Shown here: in pieces, positions 27,201-39,989 of the stretch
Layout of the letters: each line of letters starts with the position of its first letter
Numbering within the stretch: the stretch's first letter is position 1
Assembly: GCA_947683425.1 (NCBI GenBank)
Contig: CANTUQ010000058.1
Coordinates: 17,864,437-17,928,436 of the forward strand
Reading direction: 5' to 3'
Source of the DNA: Excoecaria cochinchinensis
Lineage: Eukaryota > Streptophyta > Magnoliopsida > Malpighiales > Euphorbiaceae
DNA length: 64,000 nt
Program-made: the position numbers and the translations under genes
The notes under the pieces: model-generated
Seen by the model: only the letters and a program-made list of their open reading frames with translations
Databases searched by the model: none
What the model was told of the DNA's origin: nothing

Positions 27201-28560
27201 ACTAGGGAAAATCGAAAAATCATAAAAAGTGGAGAAATTTATGATCTGAGTCCAATAATTCAGGAAAACTCGATTGTAATAGCTACTGGAATCTTGCCGG
27301 TCATAACGCATAGAGAATTGGCTTTGTCGAAATCCGACAAATTTTTACGGATTTCCTTAGGGGTACCACTAGGAAAAATCACCAAAATCGAAAAATCATA
27401 AAAAGTTGTGAAATTTTTGATCCGAGTCCAATAATTCCGGAAAACTCGATTGGAATAGCTACTGGAAGTTTGCTGTTGAGAATTAGCTTCGTCGGAATCC
27501 GACGAATTTTTACGGATTTCCCTAGGGGTACCACTAGGGAAAATCACCAAAATCGAAAAATCGTAAAAAGTGGTGAAATTTTTGATACGAGTCCAATAAT
27601 TCAGGAAAACTCAATTGGAATAGCTACTGGAAGCTTGCCGGTCACAACGCATCGAGAATTGGCTTCGTCGGAATCCGATGAATTTTTACTTATTTCCCTA
27701 GGGGTACAACTAGGAAAAATCGAAAAATCGTAAACAGTAGTGAAATTTTTTATCCGAGTCCAATAATTCAGAAAAAACTCGATTGGAATAGCTACTGGAA
27801 GCTTGCCGTTGAGAATTGGCTTCGTTGGAATTCGACGAATTTTTACGGATTTTCCTTAGGGGTACCACTAGGGAAAATCACCAAAATCGAAAAATCGTAA
27901 AAAGTGGTGAAATTTTTTTTTCGAGTCCAATAATTCAGGAAAACTCGATTGGAATAGATACTGGAAGCTTGCCGTTGAGAATTGGCTTCGTCGAAATCCG
28001 ACGAATTTTTACGGATTTCCCTAGGGGTACCACTAGAGAAAATCACCAAAATCGAAAAATCGTAAAAAGTGGTGAAATTTTGGATCCGAGTCCAATAATT
28101 CAGAAAAACTCGATTGGAATAGCTACTGGAAGCTTGCCGTTGAGAATTTGCTTCGTCGGAATCCGTCAAATTTTTACGGATTTCCCTAGGGGTACCACTA
28201 TGAAAAATCACCAAAATCGAAAAATCGTAAAAAGTGGTGAAATCTTTTTTCCGAGTCCAATAATTCAGGAAAACTCGATTGGAATAGATACTGGAAGCTT
28301 GCCGTTGAGAATTGGCTTCGTCGAAATCCGACGAATTTTTTCGGATTTCCCTAGGGGTACCACTAGGGAAAATCACCAAAATCGAAAAATCGTAAAAAGT
28401 GGTGAAATTTTGTATCCGCGTCAAATAATTCAGGAAAACTCGATTGGAATAGCTACTGGAAGCTTGCCGTTGAGAATTTGCTTCGTCGAAATCCGACGAA
28501 TTTTTACGGATTTCCCTAGGGTTACCACTAGGAAAAATTACCAAAATCGAAAAATCATAA
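24210..28560. repeat. Higher-order repeat: ~1.84-1.85 kb unit, two copies plus partial third
   Basis: About 24,210-26,055 recurs at about 26,056-27,905 (offsets 1,843-1,853), and a partial third copy runs to about 28,560. Shared rare variants include TTGTATCCGAGTCAAA, GAATTTCTTCGTCG, TTCGATCCGTGTCC, AATAAGTCAGG, CATCGATAAATGG, GTGACAACGCATTAAG and CCATACGGGTAACAC. The last part is rich in consecutive 165-bp monomers, so long open frames appear here on both strands. Confidence 0.85.
28082..28246 (+). repeat. Exemplar 165-bp monomer class
   Basis: This class has CCGTTGAG where the long form has CCGGTCACAACGCATCGAG, an 11-bp shortening. It is common in the left sub-array and was not seen in the typical R-type monomers. 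Seven successive spacings of exactly 165 bp can be counted from about 27,758 to 28,913. Because 165 is divisible by three, consecutive copies keep reading frames open on both strands, which explains the longest open frames of the window without any gene. Confidence 0.9.
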
Positions 28561-29870
28561 AAAGTGGTGAAATTTTGGATCCGAGTCAAATAATTCAGGA
28601 AAACTCAATTGGAATAGCTACTGGAAGCTTGCTGTTGAGAATTGGCTTCGTCGGAATGCGACGAATTTTTACGGATTTCCCTAGGGGTACCACTAGGAAA
28701 AATCACCAAAATCGAAAAATCGTAAAAAGTGGTGAGATTTTTTATCCGAGTCCAATAATTCAGGAAAACTAGATTGGAATAGCTACTGGAAGCTTGCCGT
28801 TGAGAATTTGCTTCGTCGGAATCCGACGAATTTTTACGGATTTCCCTAGGGGTACCACTAGGAAAAATCAGCAAAATCGAAAAATCGTAAAAAGTGGTGA
28901 AATTTTTTATTCGAGTCCAATAATTCAGGAAAACTCGATTGGAATAGCTACTGGAAGTTTGCCGGTCACAACGCATCGAGAATTGGCTTCGTCGGAATCC
29001 GATGAATTTTTACGAATTCCCCTAGGGGTACCAGTAGGGAAATAGCAAAAATCGAAAAATCGTAAAAAGTGGTAAAATTTTTGATCCGAGTCCAATAATA
29101 AAGGAAAACTCGATTGGAATAGCTACTGGAAGCTTTCCGGTGACAACGCATCAAGAATTGGCTTCGTCGGAATGCGACGAATTTTTACGGACTTCCCTAG
29201 GGGTACCACTAGGGAAAATCACGAAAATCGAAAAATCGTAAAAAGTGGTGAAATTTTGGATCCTAGTCCAATAATTAAGGAAAATTCGACGGAATCCGAT
29301 GAATTTTTACGGATTTCCCTAGGGGCCACTAGGGAAAATCACGAAAATCGAAAAATCGTAAAAAGTGGTGTAATTTTTTATCCGAGTCCAATAATTCAGG
29401 AAAACTCGAATGGAATAGCTACTGGAAGCTTGCCATTGAGAATTGGCTTCATCGAAATCCGACGAATTTTTATGGATTTTCCTAGGGGTACACGATGAAT
29501 TTTTACGGATTTCTCCAGGGGTACCACTAGGGAAAATCGAAAAATCGTAAAAAGTGGTGAAATTTTGGATCCGAGTCCAATAATTATGGAAAACTCGATT
29601 GGAATAACTACTGGAAGCTTGCCGTTGAGAATTGGGTTCGTCGGAATCCGACGAATTTTTACGGATTTTCCTACGGGTACCCCTAGGGAAAATCACCAAA
29701 ATCGAAAAATAGTAAAAAGTGGCGAAATTTTTGATCCGAGTCCAATAATTCAGGAAAACTCTATTAGAATAGCTACTGGAAGCTTGCCGGTCACAACGCA
29801 TCGAGAATTGGCTTCGTCAGAATCCGACGAATTTTTACGGATTTCCCTAGGGGTACCACTAGGAAAAATC
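28561..29870. repeat. L-type array end with a 120-bp truncated monomer
   Basis: Four further 165-bp-class monomers are followed by irregular ones: a 120-bp monomer at 29,258-29,377, a monomer with an internal 33-bp duplication at 29,461, and TTCTCCAGGGG near 29,512. The clean subfamily R starts just beyond. Irregular copies at the border of two homogenised domains fit an array boundary that escapes homogenisation. Confidence 0.8.
29258..29377 (+). repeat. 120-bp truncated monomer
   Basis: After AATTAAGGAAAATTCGA the sequence jumps to CGGAATCCGATG, so the AAGCTT segment between the GGATCC box and the dyad is missing (45 bp relative to the 165-bp class). The following GGGGCCACTAGGG also lacks TAC. 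It lies close to the boundary between the two subfamilies. Confidence 0.85.
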
Positions 29871-29989
29871 ACCAAAATGGAGAAATCGTAAAAAGTGGTA
29901 AAATTTTGAATCCGAGTCCAATAATTCGGGAAAACTCGATCGGAATAGCTACTGGAAGCTTGTCGGTCACAACGCATCGAGAATTGGCT

Positions 29990-32250
29990 TCGTCGGAATC
30001 CGACGAATTTTTACGGATTTCCCTAGGGGTACCACTAGGAAAAATCACCAAAATCGAGAAATCGTAAAAAGTGGTGAGATTTTGGATCAGAGCCCAATAA
30101 TTTGGGAAAACTCGATCGGAATAGCTACTGGAAGCTTGCCGGTCACAATGCATCGAGAATTGGCTTCGTCGGAATCCGACGAATTTTTAAGGATTTTCCT
30201 AGGGGTACCACTAGGAAAAATCACCAAAATCGAGAAATCGTAAAAAGTGGTGAGATTTTGGATCCAAGTCCAATAATTCAGGAAAACTCAATCGGAATAG
30301 CTACTGGAAGCTTGCCGGTCACAACGCATCGAGAATTGGCTTCGTCGGAATCCGGCGAATTTTTACGGATTTCACTAGGGGTACCACTTGGAAAAGTCAC
30401 CAAAATCGAGAAATCGTAAAAAGTGGTGAAATTTTGGATCCGAGTCCAATAATTCAGGAAAACTCGATCGGAATAGCTACTGGAAGCTTGCCGGTCACAA
30501 GGCATCGAGAATTGGCTTCGTCGGAATCCAACGAATTTTTACGTATTTTCCTAGGTGTACCACTAGGGAAAATCACCAAAATCGAGAAATCGTAAAAAGT
30601 GTTGAAATTTTGGATCCGAGTCCAATAATTCGGGAAAACTCGATCGGAATAGCTACTGGAAGCTTGCCGATCACAATGCATCGAGAATTGGCTTCGTCGG
30701 AATCCGACGAATTTTGAAGGATTTCTCTAGGGGTACCACTAGGGAAAATCACCAAAATCGAGAAATCGTAAAAAGTGTTGAAATTTAGGATCCGAGTCTA
30801 ATAATTGGGGAAAACTCGATCGGAATAGCTACTGGAAGCTTGCCGGTCACAATGCATTGAGAATTGGTTTCGTCGGAATCCGACGAATTTTTACGGATTT
30901 CCCTAGTGTTACCACTAGGGAAAATCACCAAAATCGAGAAATCGTAAAAAGTGGTGAAATTTTTGATCCGAGTCCGATAATTCGGGAAAACTCGATCGGA
31001 ATAGCTACTGGAAGCTTGCCGGTCACAACGCCTCGAGAATTGGCTTCATCGGAATCCGAAGAATTTTTACGAATTTCCCTAGGCGTACCACTAGGGAAAA
31101 TCACAAAAATTGAGAAATCGTAAAAAGTGGTGAAATTTTGGACCGAGTCCAATAATTCGGGAAAACTCGATCGGAATAGATACTGGAAGCTTGCCGGTCA
31201 CAACGCATCGAGAATTGGCTTCGTCGGAATCCGACGAAGTTTTACGGATTTCCCTAGGGGTACCACTAGGAAAAATCACCAAAATCGAGAAATCGTAAAA
31301 AGTGGTGAGATTTTGGATCAGAGCCCAATAATTTGGGAAAACTCGATCGGAATAGCTACTGGAAGCTTGCCGGTCACAATGCATCGAGAATTGGCTTCGT
31401 CGGAATCCGACGAATTTTTAAGCATTTTCCTAGGGGTACCACTAGGGAAAATCACCAAAATCGAGAAATCGTAAAAAGTGGTGAGATTTTGGATCCAAGT
31501 CCAATAATTCAGGAAAACTCAATCGGAATAGCTACTGGAAGCTTGCCGGTCACAACGCATCGAGAATTGGCTTCGTCGGAATCCGGCGAATTTTTACGGA
31601 TTTCACTAGGGGTACCACTAGGAAAAGTCACCAAAATCGAGAAATCGTAAAAAGTGGTGAAATTTTGGATTTGAGTCCAATAATTCAGGAAAACTCGATT
31701 GGAATAGCTACTGGAAGCTTGCCGGTCACAAGGCATCGAGAATTGGCTTCGTCGGAATCCGATGAATTTTTACGTATTTTCCTAGGTGTACCACTAGGGA
31801 AAATCACCAAAATCGAGAAATCGTAAAAAGTGTTGAAATTTTGGATCCGAGTCCAATAATTCGGGAAAACTCGATCGGAATAGCTACTGGAAGCTTGCCG
31901 ATCACAATGCATCGAGAATTGGCTTCGTCGGAATCCGACGAATTTTGAAGGATTTCCCTAGGGGTACCACTAGGGAAAATCACCAAAATCGAGAAATCGT
32001 AAAAAGTGTTGAAATTTAGGATCCGAGTCTAATAACTTGGGAAAACTCGATCGGAATAGCTACTGGAAGCTTGCCGGTCACAATGCATTGAGAATTGGTT
32101 TCGTCGGAATCCGACGAATTTTTACGGATTTCCCTAGGGGTACCACTAGGGAAAATCACCAAAATCGAGAAATCGTAAAAAGTGGTGAAATTTTGGATCC
32201 GAGTCCAATAATTAGGGAAAACTCGATCGGAATAGCTACTGGAAGCTTGC
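29990..32250. repeat. Higher-order repeat: 1,231-bp heptamer, two copies
   Basis: About 29,990-31,220 recurs at about 31,221-32,250 (second copy shortened or diverging) with offset 1,231, seven monomers minus one base. Shared markers are GGATCAGAGCCCAATAATTTG, CAAGTCCAATAATTCAGG, GAATCCGGCG, TTTCACTAGG, CACAAGGCATCG, AAAAAGTGTTGAAATT and TTTGAAGGATTT. It is the first clear higher-order unit of the R sub-array. Confidence 0.88.
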
Positions 32251-32489
32251 CGGTCACAACGCATCGAGAATTGGCTTCGTCGGAATCCGACGAATTTTTA
32301 CGGATTTCCCTAGGGGTACCACTAGGGAAAATCACCAAAATCGATAAATCGTAAAAAGTGGTGAAATTTTTGATCCGAGTCCAATAATTCGGGAAAACTC
32401 GATCGGAATAGCTACTGGAAGCTTGCCGGTCACAACGCATCGGGAATTGGCTTCGTCGGAATCCGATGAATTTTTACGGATTTCCCTAG

Positions 32490-33499
32490 GGGTACGTACC
32501 ACTAGGAAAAATCGAAAAATCGTAAAAAGTGGTGAAATTTTTGATCTGAGTCCAATAATTCAATAAAACTCGATTGGAATAGCTACTGGAAGCTTGCCCG
32601 TCACAACGCATCGAGAATTGGTTTCGTCGAAATTCGACGAATTTTTACGGATTTCCCTAGGGGTACCACTAGGTAAAATCGAAAAATCGTAAAAAGTGGT
32701 GAAATTTTGGATCCGAGTCCAATAATTCAGGAAAACTCGATTGGAATAGCTACTGGAAGCTTAACGGTCACAACGCATCGAGAATTGGCTTCGTCGTAAT
32801 CAGACAAATTTTTACGGATTTCCCTAGGGGTACCACTAGGAAAAATCACCAAAATCGAAAAATCATAAAAACTGGTGAAATTTTTGATCCGAGTTCAATA
32901 ATTCAGGATAACTCGATTGGAATAGCTACTGGAAGATTGCCGGTCATAACGCATCGAGAATTGGCTGCGTCGGAATTCGATAAATTTTTACGGATTTCCC
33001 TTGGGGTACCACTAGGAAAAATTGAAAAATCGTAAAAAGTGGTGAAATTTTTGATTTGAGTCCAATAATTCAGGAAAACTCGATTGGAGTAGCTACTGGA
33101 AACTTGCCGGTCATAACGCATCGAGAATTGGCTTCGTCGAAATCCGACGAATTTTTACAGATTTTCCTTGGGGTACCACTAGGGAAAATCGAAAAATCGT
33201 AAAAAGTGGTGAAATTTCTGATCCGAGTCCAATAATTCAGGAAAACTCGATTGGAATAGCTACTAGAAGTTTTCCGGTCACAACGCATTGAGAATTGGCT
33301 TCGTCGGAATCCGATAAATTTTTACGGATTTCCGTAGGGGTACCAGTAGGGAAAATCACCAGAATCGAAAAATCGTAAAAAGTGGTGAAATTTTTGATCC
33401 GAGTCAAATAATTCAGTAAAACACGATTGGAATAGCTACATGAAGCTTGCCGATCACAACGCATCGAGAATTGGTTTCGTCAGAATCCGACGAATTTTG
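32490..33499. repeat. Island 1 of L-type monomers inside the R array
   Basis: Monomers switch abruptly to GAAAAATCG, TTCAGG and CGATTGG, then back to R type. The left junction has a 4-bp GTAC duplication (GGGGTACGTACCAC). The right junction is a 148-bp monomer (boxes at 33,395 and 33,543) in which GACGAATTTTGAAAATCACC joins two monomers with 28 bp missing. The body matches island 2 with offset near 8,063, and carries one additional 167-bp monomer near 33,060-33,230. Confidence 0.85.
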
Positions 33500-36400
33500 A
33501 AAATCACCAAAATCGAGAAATCGTAAAAAGTGGTGAAATTTTGGATCCGAGTCCAATAATTCGGGAAAACTCGATCGGAATAGCTACTGGAAGCTTGCCG
33601 GTCACAACACATTGAGAATTGGTTTCGTCGGAATCCGACGAATTTTTACGGATTTCCCTAGGGGTACCACTAGGGAAAATCACCAAAATCGAGAAATCGT
33701 AAAAAGTGGTGAAATTTTGGATCCGAGCCCAATAATTCGGGAAAACTCGATCGGAATAGCTACTGGAAGCTTGCCGGTCACAACGCATCGAGAATTGGCT
33801 TCGTCGGAATTCGACGAATTTTTACGGATTTCCCTAGGGGTACCACTAGGAAAAATCACCAAAATCGCGAAATCGTAAACAGTGGTGAAATTTTGGATCC
33901 GAGTCCAATAATTCGGGAAAACTCGATCGGAATAGCTACTGGAAGCTTGCCGGTCACAATGCATTGAGAATTGGCTTCGTCGGAATCCGACGAATTTTTA
34001 AGGATTTCCCTAGGGGTACCACTAGGGAAAATCACCAAAATCGAGAAATCGTAAAAAGTGGTGAGATTTTGGATCCGAGTCCAATAATTCGGGAAAACTC
34101 GATCGGAATAGCTACTGGAAGCTTGCCGGCCACAACGCATCGAGAAGTGGCTTCGTCGGAATCCGACGAATTTTTACGAATTTCCCTAGGGGTACCACTA
34201 GGGAAAAACACCAAAATCGAGAAATCGTAAAAAGTGGTGAAATTTTTGATTCGAGTCCAATAATTCGGGAAAACACGATCGGAATAGCTACTGGAAACTT
34301 GCCGATCACAACGCATCGAGAATTGGCTTCGTCGGAATCCGACGAATTTTTACGGATTTCCCTAGGGGTACCACTAGGGAAAATCACCAAAATCGAAAAA
34401 TCGTAAAAAGTGGTGAAATTTTTGATCCGAGTCCAATAATTCGGGAAAAGTCGATCGGAATAGCTACTGGAAGCTTGCCGGTCACAACGCATCGAGAATT
34501 GGCTTCATCGAAATCCGATGAATTTTTACGGATTTCCCTAGGGGTACCACTAGGAAAAATCACCAAAATCGAGAAATCGTAAAAAGTGGTGAAATTTTGG
34601 ATCCGAGTCCAATAATTCGGGAAAACTCGATCGGAATAGCTACTGGAAGCTTGCCGGTCACAACGCATCGAGAATTGGCTTCGTCAGAATCCGACGAATT
34701 TTTACGGATTTTCCTAGGGGTACCACTAGGAAAAATCACCAAAATCGAGAAATCGTAAAAAGTGGTGAGATTTTGGATCCGAGTCCAATAATTCAGGAAA
34801 ACTCTATCGGAATAGCTACTGTAAGATTGCCGGTCACAACGCATCGAGAATTGGCTTCGTCGGAATCCGACGATTTTTTACGGATTTCCCTAGGGGTACC
34901 ACTAGGGAAAATCACCAAAATCGAGAAAGTGGTGAAATTTTTAATCCGAGTCCAATAATTCGGGAAAACTCGATCGGAATAGCTACTGGAAGCTTGTCGG
35001 TCACAACGCATCGAGAATTGGCTTCGTCGGAATCCGACGAATTTTTACGGATTTCCCTAGATTTACCACTAGGGAAATCACCAAAATCGAGAAATCGTGA
35101 AATTTTGGATCCGAGTCCAATAATTCGGGAAAACTAGATCGGAATAGCTACTGGAAGCATGCCGGTCACAACGCATCGAGAATTGTCTTCATCGGAATCC
35201 GACGAATTTTTACGGATTTCCCTATGGGTACCACTAGGAAAAATCACCAAAATCGAGAAATCGTAAAAAGTGGTGAAGTTTTAGATCCGAGCCCAATAAT
35301 TTGGGAAAACTCGATCGGAATAGCTACTGGAAGCTTGCCGGTCACAACGCATCGAGAATTGGCTTCGTCGGAATCCGACGAATTTTTACGGATTTCCCTA
35401 GGTGTACCACTAGGGAAAATCACAAAAATCGAGAAATCGTGAAATTTTGGATCCGAGTCCAATAATTCGGGAAAACTCGATCGGAATAGCTACTAGAAGC
35501 TTGCCGGTCACAACGCATCTAGAATTGTTTTCGTCGGAATCCGACGAATTTTTACGGATTTCCCTAGGGGTACCACTGGGGAAAATCACCAAAATCGAGA
35601 AATCGTAAAAAGTGGTGAAATTTTGGATCCGAGCCCAATAATTCGGGAAAACTAGATCGGAATAGCTACCGTAAGCTTGCCGGTCACAACGCATCAAGAA
35701 TTTTCTTCGTCGGAATCCGACGAATTTTTACGGATTTCCCTAGGGGTACCACTAGGGAAAATCACAAAAATCGAGAAATCGTAAAAAGTGGTGAAATTTT
35801 GGATCCGAGTCCAATAATTCGGCAAAACTCGATCGGAATAGCTACTGGAAGCTTGCCGGTCACAACGCATCGAGAATTGGCTTCGTCGGAATCCGACGAA
35901 TTTTTACGGATTTCCCTAGGTGTACGTACCAGTAGGGAAAATCACCAAAATCGAGATATCGTGAAATTTTGGATCCGAGTCCAATAATTCGGGAAAACTC
36001 GATCGGAATAGCTACTGGAAGCTTGCCGGTCACAACGCATCGAGAATTGGCTTCATCGGAATCCGATGAATTTTTACGGATTTTTCTAGGGGTACCACTA
36101 GGGAAAATCAGCAAAATCGAGAAATCGTAAAAAGTGGTGAAATTTTGGATCCGAGTCCAACAATTCGGGAAAACTCGATCGGAATAGCTACTGGAAGCTT
36201 GCCGGTCACAACGCATCGAGAATTGGTTTCGTCGGAATCCGACGAATTTTTACGGATTTCCCTAGGGGTACCACTAGGAAAAATCACCAAAATCGAGAAA
36301 TCGTAAAAAGTGGTGAAATTTTGGATCCGAGTCCAATAATTCGGGAAAACTCGATCGGAATAGCTACTTGAAGCTTGCCGGTCACAACGCATCGAGAATT

Positions 36401-39400
36401 GGCTTCGTCGGTATCCGACGAATTTTTACGGATTTCCCTTGGAGTACCACTAGGGAAAATCTCCAAAATCGAGAAATCGTGAAATTTTGGATCCGAGTCC
36501 AATAATTCGGGAAAAGTCGATCGGAATAGCTTCTGGAAGCTTGCCGGTCACAATGCATCGAGAATTATTTTCGTCGGAATCCGACGAATTTTTACGGATT
36601 TCCCTAGGGGTACCACTAGGAAAAATCACCAAAATCGAGAAATCGTAAAAAGTAGTGAAATTTTGGATCCGAGTCCAATAATTCGGGAAAACTCGATCGG
36701 AATAGCTACCGGAAGCTTGCCGGTCACAACGCATCGAGAAATGGCGTCGTCGGAATCCGACGAATTTTTACGGATATCCCTAGGGGTACCACTAGGGAAA
36801 ATCACCAAAATCGAGAAATCGTAAAAAGTGGTGAAATTTTTGATCCGAGACTAATAATTCGGGAAACGTCGATCGGAATAGCTACTGGAAGCTTGCCGGT
36901 CACAATGCATCGAGAATTGGCTTCGTCGGAATCCGATGAATTTTTACGGATTTCCCTAGGGGTACCACTAGGAAAAAATACCAAAATCGAGAAATCGTAA
37001 AAAGTGGTGAAATTTTGGATCCGAGTCCAATAATTCGGGAAAACTCGATCGGAAAAGCTACTGGAAGCTTGCCGGTCACAACGCATCGAGAATTGGCTTC
37101 TTCGGAATCCGACGAATTTTTACGGATTTTTCTAGGAGTACCACTAGGGAAAATCACCAAAATCGAGAAATCGTAAAAAGTGGTGAAATTTTGGATCCGA
37201 GTCCAATAATTCGGGAAAACTCGATCGGAATAGCTACTGGAAGCTTTCCGGTCACAATGCATCGAGAATTGGCTTCATCGGAATCCGACGAATTTTTAAG
37301 GATTTCCCAAGGGGTACCACTAGGGAAAATCACCAAAATCGAGAAATCGTAAAAAGTGGTGAGATTTTGGATCCGAGTCCAATAATTCGGGAAAACTCGA
37401 TCGGAATCGCTACTGGAAGCTTGCCGGTCACAACGCATCGAGAATTGGCTTCGTCGGAATCCGACGATTTTTTACGGATTTCCCTACGGGTACCACTAGG
37501 GAAAATCACCAAAATCGAGAAAGTGGTGAAATTTTGGATCCGAGTCCAATAATTCGGGAAAACTCGATCGGAATCACTACCGGAAGCTTGCCGGTCGCAA
37601 CGCATCGAGAATTGGCTTCGTCGGAATCCGACGATTTTTTACGGATTTCCCTTGGGGTACCACTAGGGAAAATCACCAAAATCGAGAAAGTGGTGAAATT
37701 TTTGATCCGAGTCCAATAATTCGGGAAAACTCGATCGGAATAGCTACTGGAAGCTTGCCGATCACAACGCATCGAGAATTGGCTTCGTCGGAATCCAACG
37801 AATTTTTACGGATTTCCTTAGGTTTACCACTAAGGAAAATCACCAAAATCGAGAAATCGTGAAATTTTGGATCCAAGTCCAATAATTCGGGAAAACTCGA
37901 TCGTAATAGCTACTGGAAGCTTGCCGGTCACAACGCATCGAGAATTATTTTCGTCGAAATCCGACGAATTTTTACGGATTTCCCTAGGGGTACCACTAGG
38001 GAAAATCACCAAAATCGAGAAATCGTAAAAAGTGGTGAAATTTTGGATCCGAGTCCAATAATTCAGGAAAACTCGATCGGAATAGCTACCGGAAGCTTGC
38101 CAGTCACAACGCATCGACAATTGGCTTTGTCGGAATCCGACGAATTTTTACGGATTTTCCTAGGGGTACCACTAGGAAAAATCACCAAAATCGAGAAATC
38201 GTAAAAAGTGGTGAAATTTTGGATCCGAGTCCAATAATTCGGGAAAACTCGATCGGAATAGCTACTTGAAGCTTGCCGGTCACAACGTATCAAGAATTGG
38301 CTTCGTCGGAATCCGACGAATTTTTACGGATTTCCCTTGGAGTACCACTAGGAAAAATCACCAAAATCGAGAAATCGTGAAATTTTTGATCTGAGTCCAA
38401 TAATTCGAGAAAACTCGATCGGAATAGCTACTGGAAACTTGCCGGTCACAACGCATCGAGGACTGTCTTCATCGGAATCCGACGAATTTTTACGGATTTC
38501 CCTAGGGGTACCACTAGGGAAAATTACCAAAATCGAGAAATCGTAAAAAGTGGTTAAATTTTGGATCCGAGCCCAATAATTTGGGAATACTCGATCGGAA
38601 TAGCTACTGGAAGATTTCCGGTCACAACGCATCGAGAATTGGCTTCGTCGGAATCCGACGAATTTTTACGGATTTCCCTAGGTGTACCACTAAGGAAAAT
38701 CACCAAAATCGAGAAATCGTGAAATTTTGATCCGAGTCCAATAATTCGGGAAAACTCGATCGGAATAGCTACTGGAAGCTTGCCGGTCACAACGCATAGA
38801 GAATTATTTTCGTCGGAATCCGACGAATTTTGAAGGATTTCCCTAGGGGTACCACTAGGAAAAATCACCAAAATCGAGAAATCGTAAAAAGTGATGAGAT
38901 TTTGGATCCGAGTCCAATAATTCGAGAAAATCGATCGGAATAACTACTGGAAGCTTGCCGGCCTCAACGCATCGAGAATTGGCTTCGTCGGAATCCGACG
39001 AATTTTTACGGATTTCCCTAAGGGTACCACTAGGGAAAATCACCAAAATCGAGAAATCGTAAAAATTGGTGAGATTTTGGATCCGAGTCCAATAATTCGG
39101 GAAAACTCGATCGGAATAGCTACTTGAAGCTTGCCGGTCACAACGCATTGAGAATTGGCTTCGTCGGAATCCGACGAATTTTTACGGATTTCACTAGGGG
39201 TACCACTAGGGAAAATCACCAAAATCGAGAAATCGTGAAAAGTGGTGAGATTTTGGATCCGAGTCCAATAATTCGGGAAAACTCGATCGGAATAGCTACT
39301 GGAAGCTTGCCGGGCACAACGCATCGAGAATTGGCTTCGTCGGAATCCGACGAATTTTTACGGATTTCCCTAGGGGTACCACTAGGGAAAATCACCAAAA

Positions 39401-39989
39401 TTGAGAAATCGTAAAAAGTGGAAAAATTTTGGATCCGAGTCTAATAATTCGGGAAAACTCGATCGGAATAGCTACTGGAAGCTTGCCGGTCACAATGCAT
39501 TGAGAATTGGCTTCGTCGAAATCCGACGAATTTTTACGGATTTCCCTAGGGGTACCACTAGGGAAAATCACAAAAATCGAGAAATCGTAAAAAGTCGTGA
39601 AATTTTGGATCCGAGTCCAATAATTAGGGAAAACTCGATCGGAATAGCTACTGGAAGCTTGCCGGTCACAACGCATCGAGAATTGGCTTCGTCGGAATCC
39701 GACGAATTTTTACGGATTTTCCTAGGGGTACCAATAGGGAAAATCACCAAAATCGAGAAATCGTAAAAAGTGGTGAAATTTTTGATCCGAGTCCAATAAT
39801 TCGGGAAAACTCGATCGGAATAGCTACTGGAAGCTTTCCGGCCACAACCCATCGAGAATTGGCTTCGTCGGAATCCAACGAATTTTTACGGATTTCCCTA
39901 GGGGTACCACTAGGGAAAATCACCAAAATCGGGAAATCGTAAAAAGTGGTAAAATTTTGGATCCGAGTCCAATAATTCGGGAAAACTCG
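33500..39989. repeat. R-type array, regular 176-bp monomers
   Basis: Long run of R-type monomers with 166/167-bp members from about 34,900 onward. The part from about 37,150 is an earlier, more diverged relative of the F block downstream: it has TTTAAGGATTT, GACGATTTTTTACGG, the GAGAAAGTGG pair, and at 38,855-39,852 a monomer series matching 44,177-45,165 and 45,693, but with only one copy of the 528-bp trimer. A second GTAC duplication (TGTACGTACCAG) lies at 35,921. No gene. Confidence 0.85.

Larger units (their letters stand above)
1..29870. repeat. Satellite subfamily L (left sub-array)
   Basis: Monomers here typically have GAAAAATCG in the A-tract zone, TTCAGGAAAACTCGATTGG after the GGATCC box, and either the long form CCGGTCACAACGCATCGAG or the short form CCGTTGAG. 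Lengths mix 176, 167 and 165 bp with many small indels. Divergence between neighbours is clearly greater than in the right sub-array, and higher-order repeats are short and interrupted. This suggests an older, less recently homogenised part of the array. The change to the right-hand subfamily falls between the monomers centred on 29,750 (TTCAGG) and 29,930 (TTCGGG). Confidence 0.9.

Noticed and set aside
27816..28772. 318-codon open frame on the plus strand and a 248-codon frame opposite it
   Set aside because: Both are translations of consecutive 165-bp satellite monomers, a multiple of three; the frames end where 175/176-bp monomers begin. No domain, no codon bias, overlapping frames on both strands.
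32490..33499. Foreign insertion or transposon inside the R array
   Set aside because: The segment is satellite of the other subfamily in the same orientation, with no terminal repeats or target duplication typical of a transposon.
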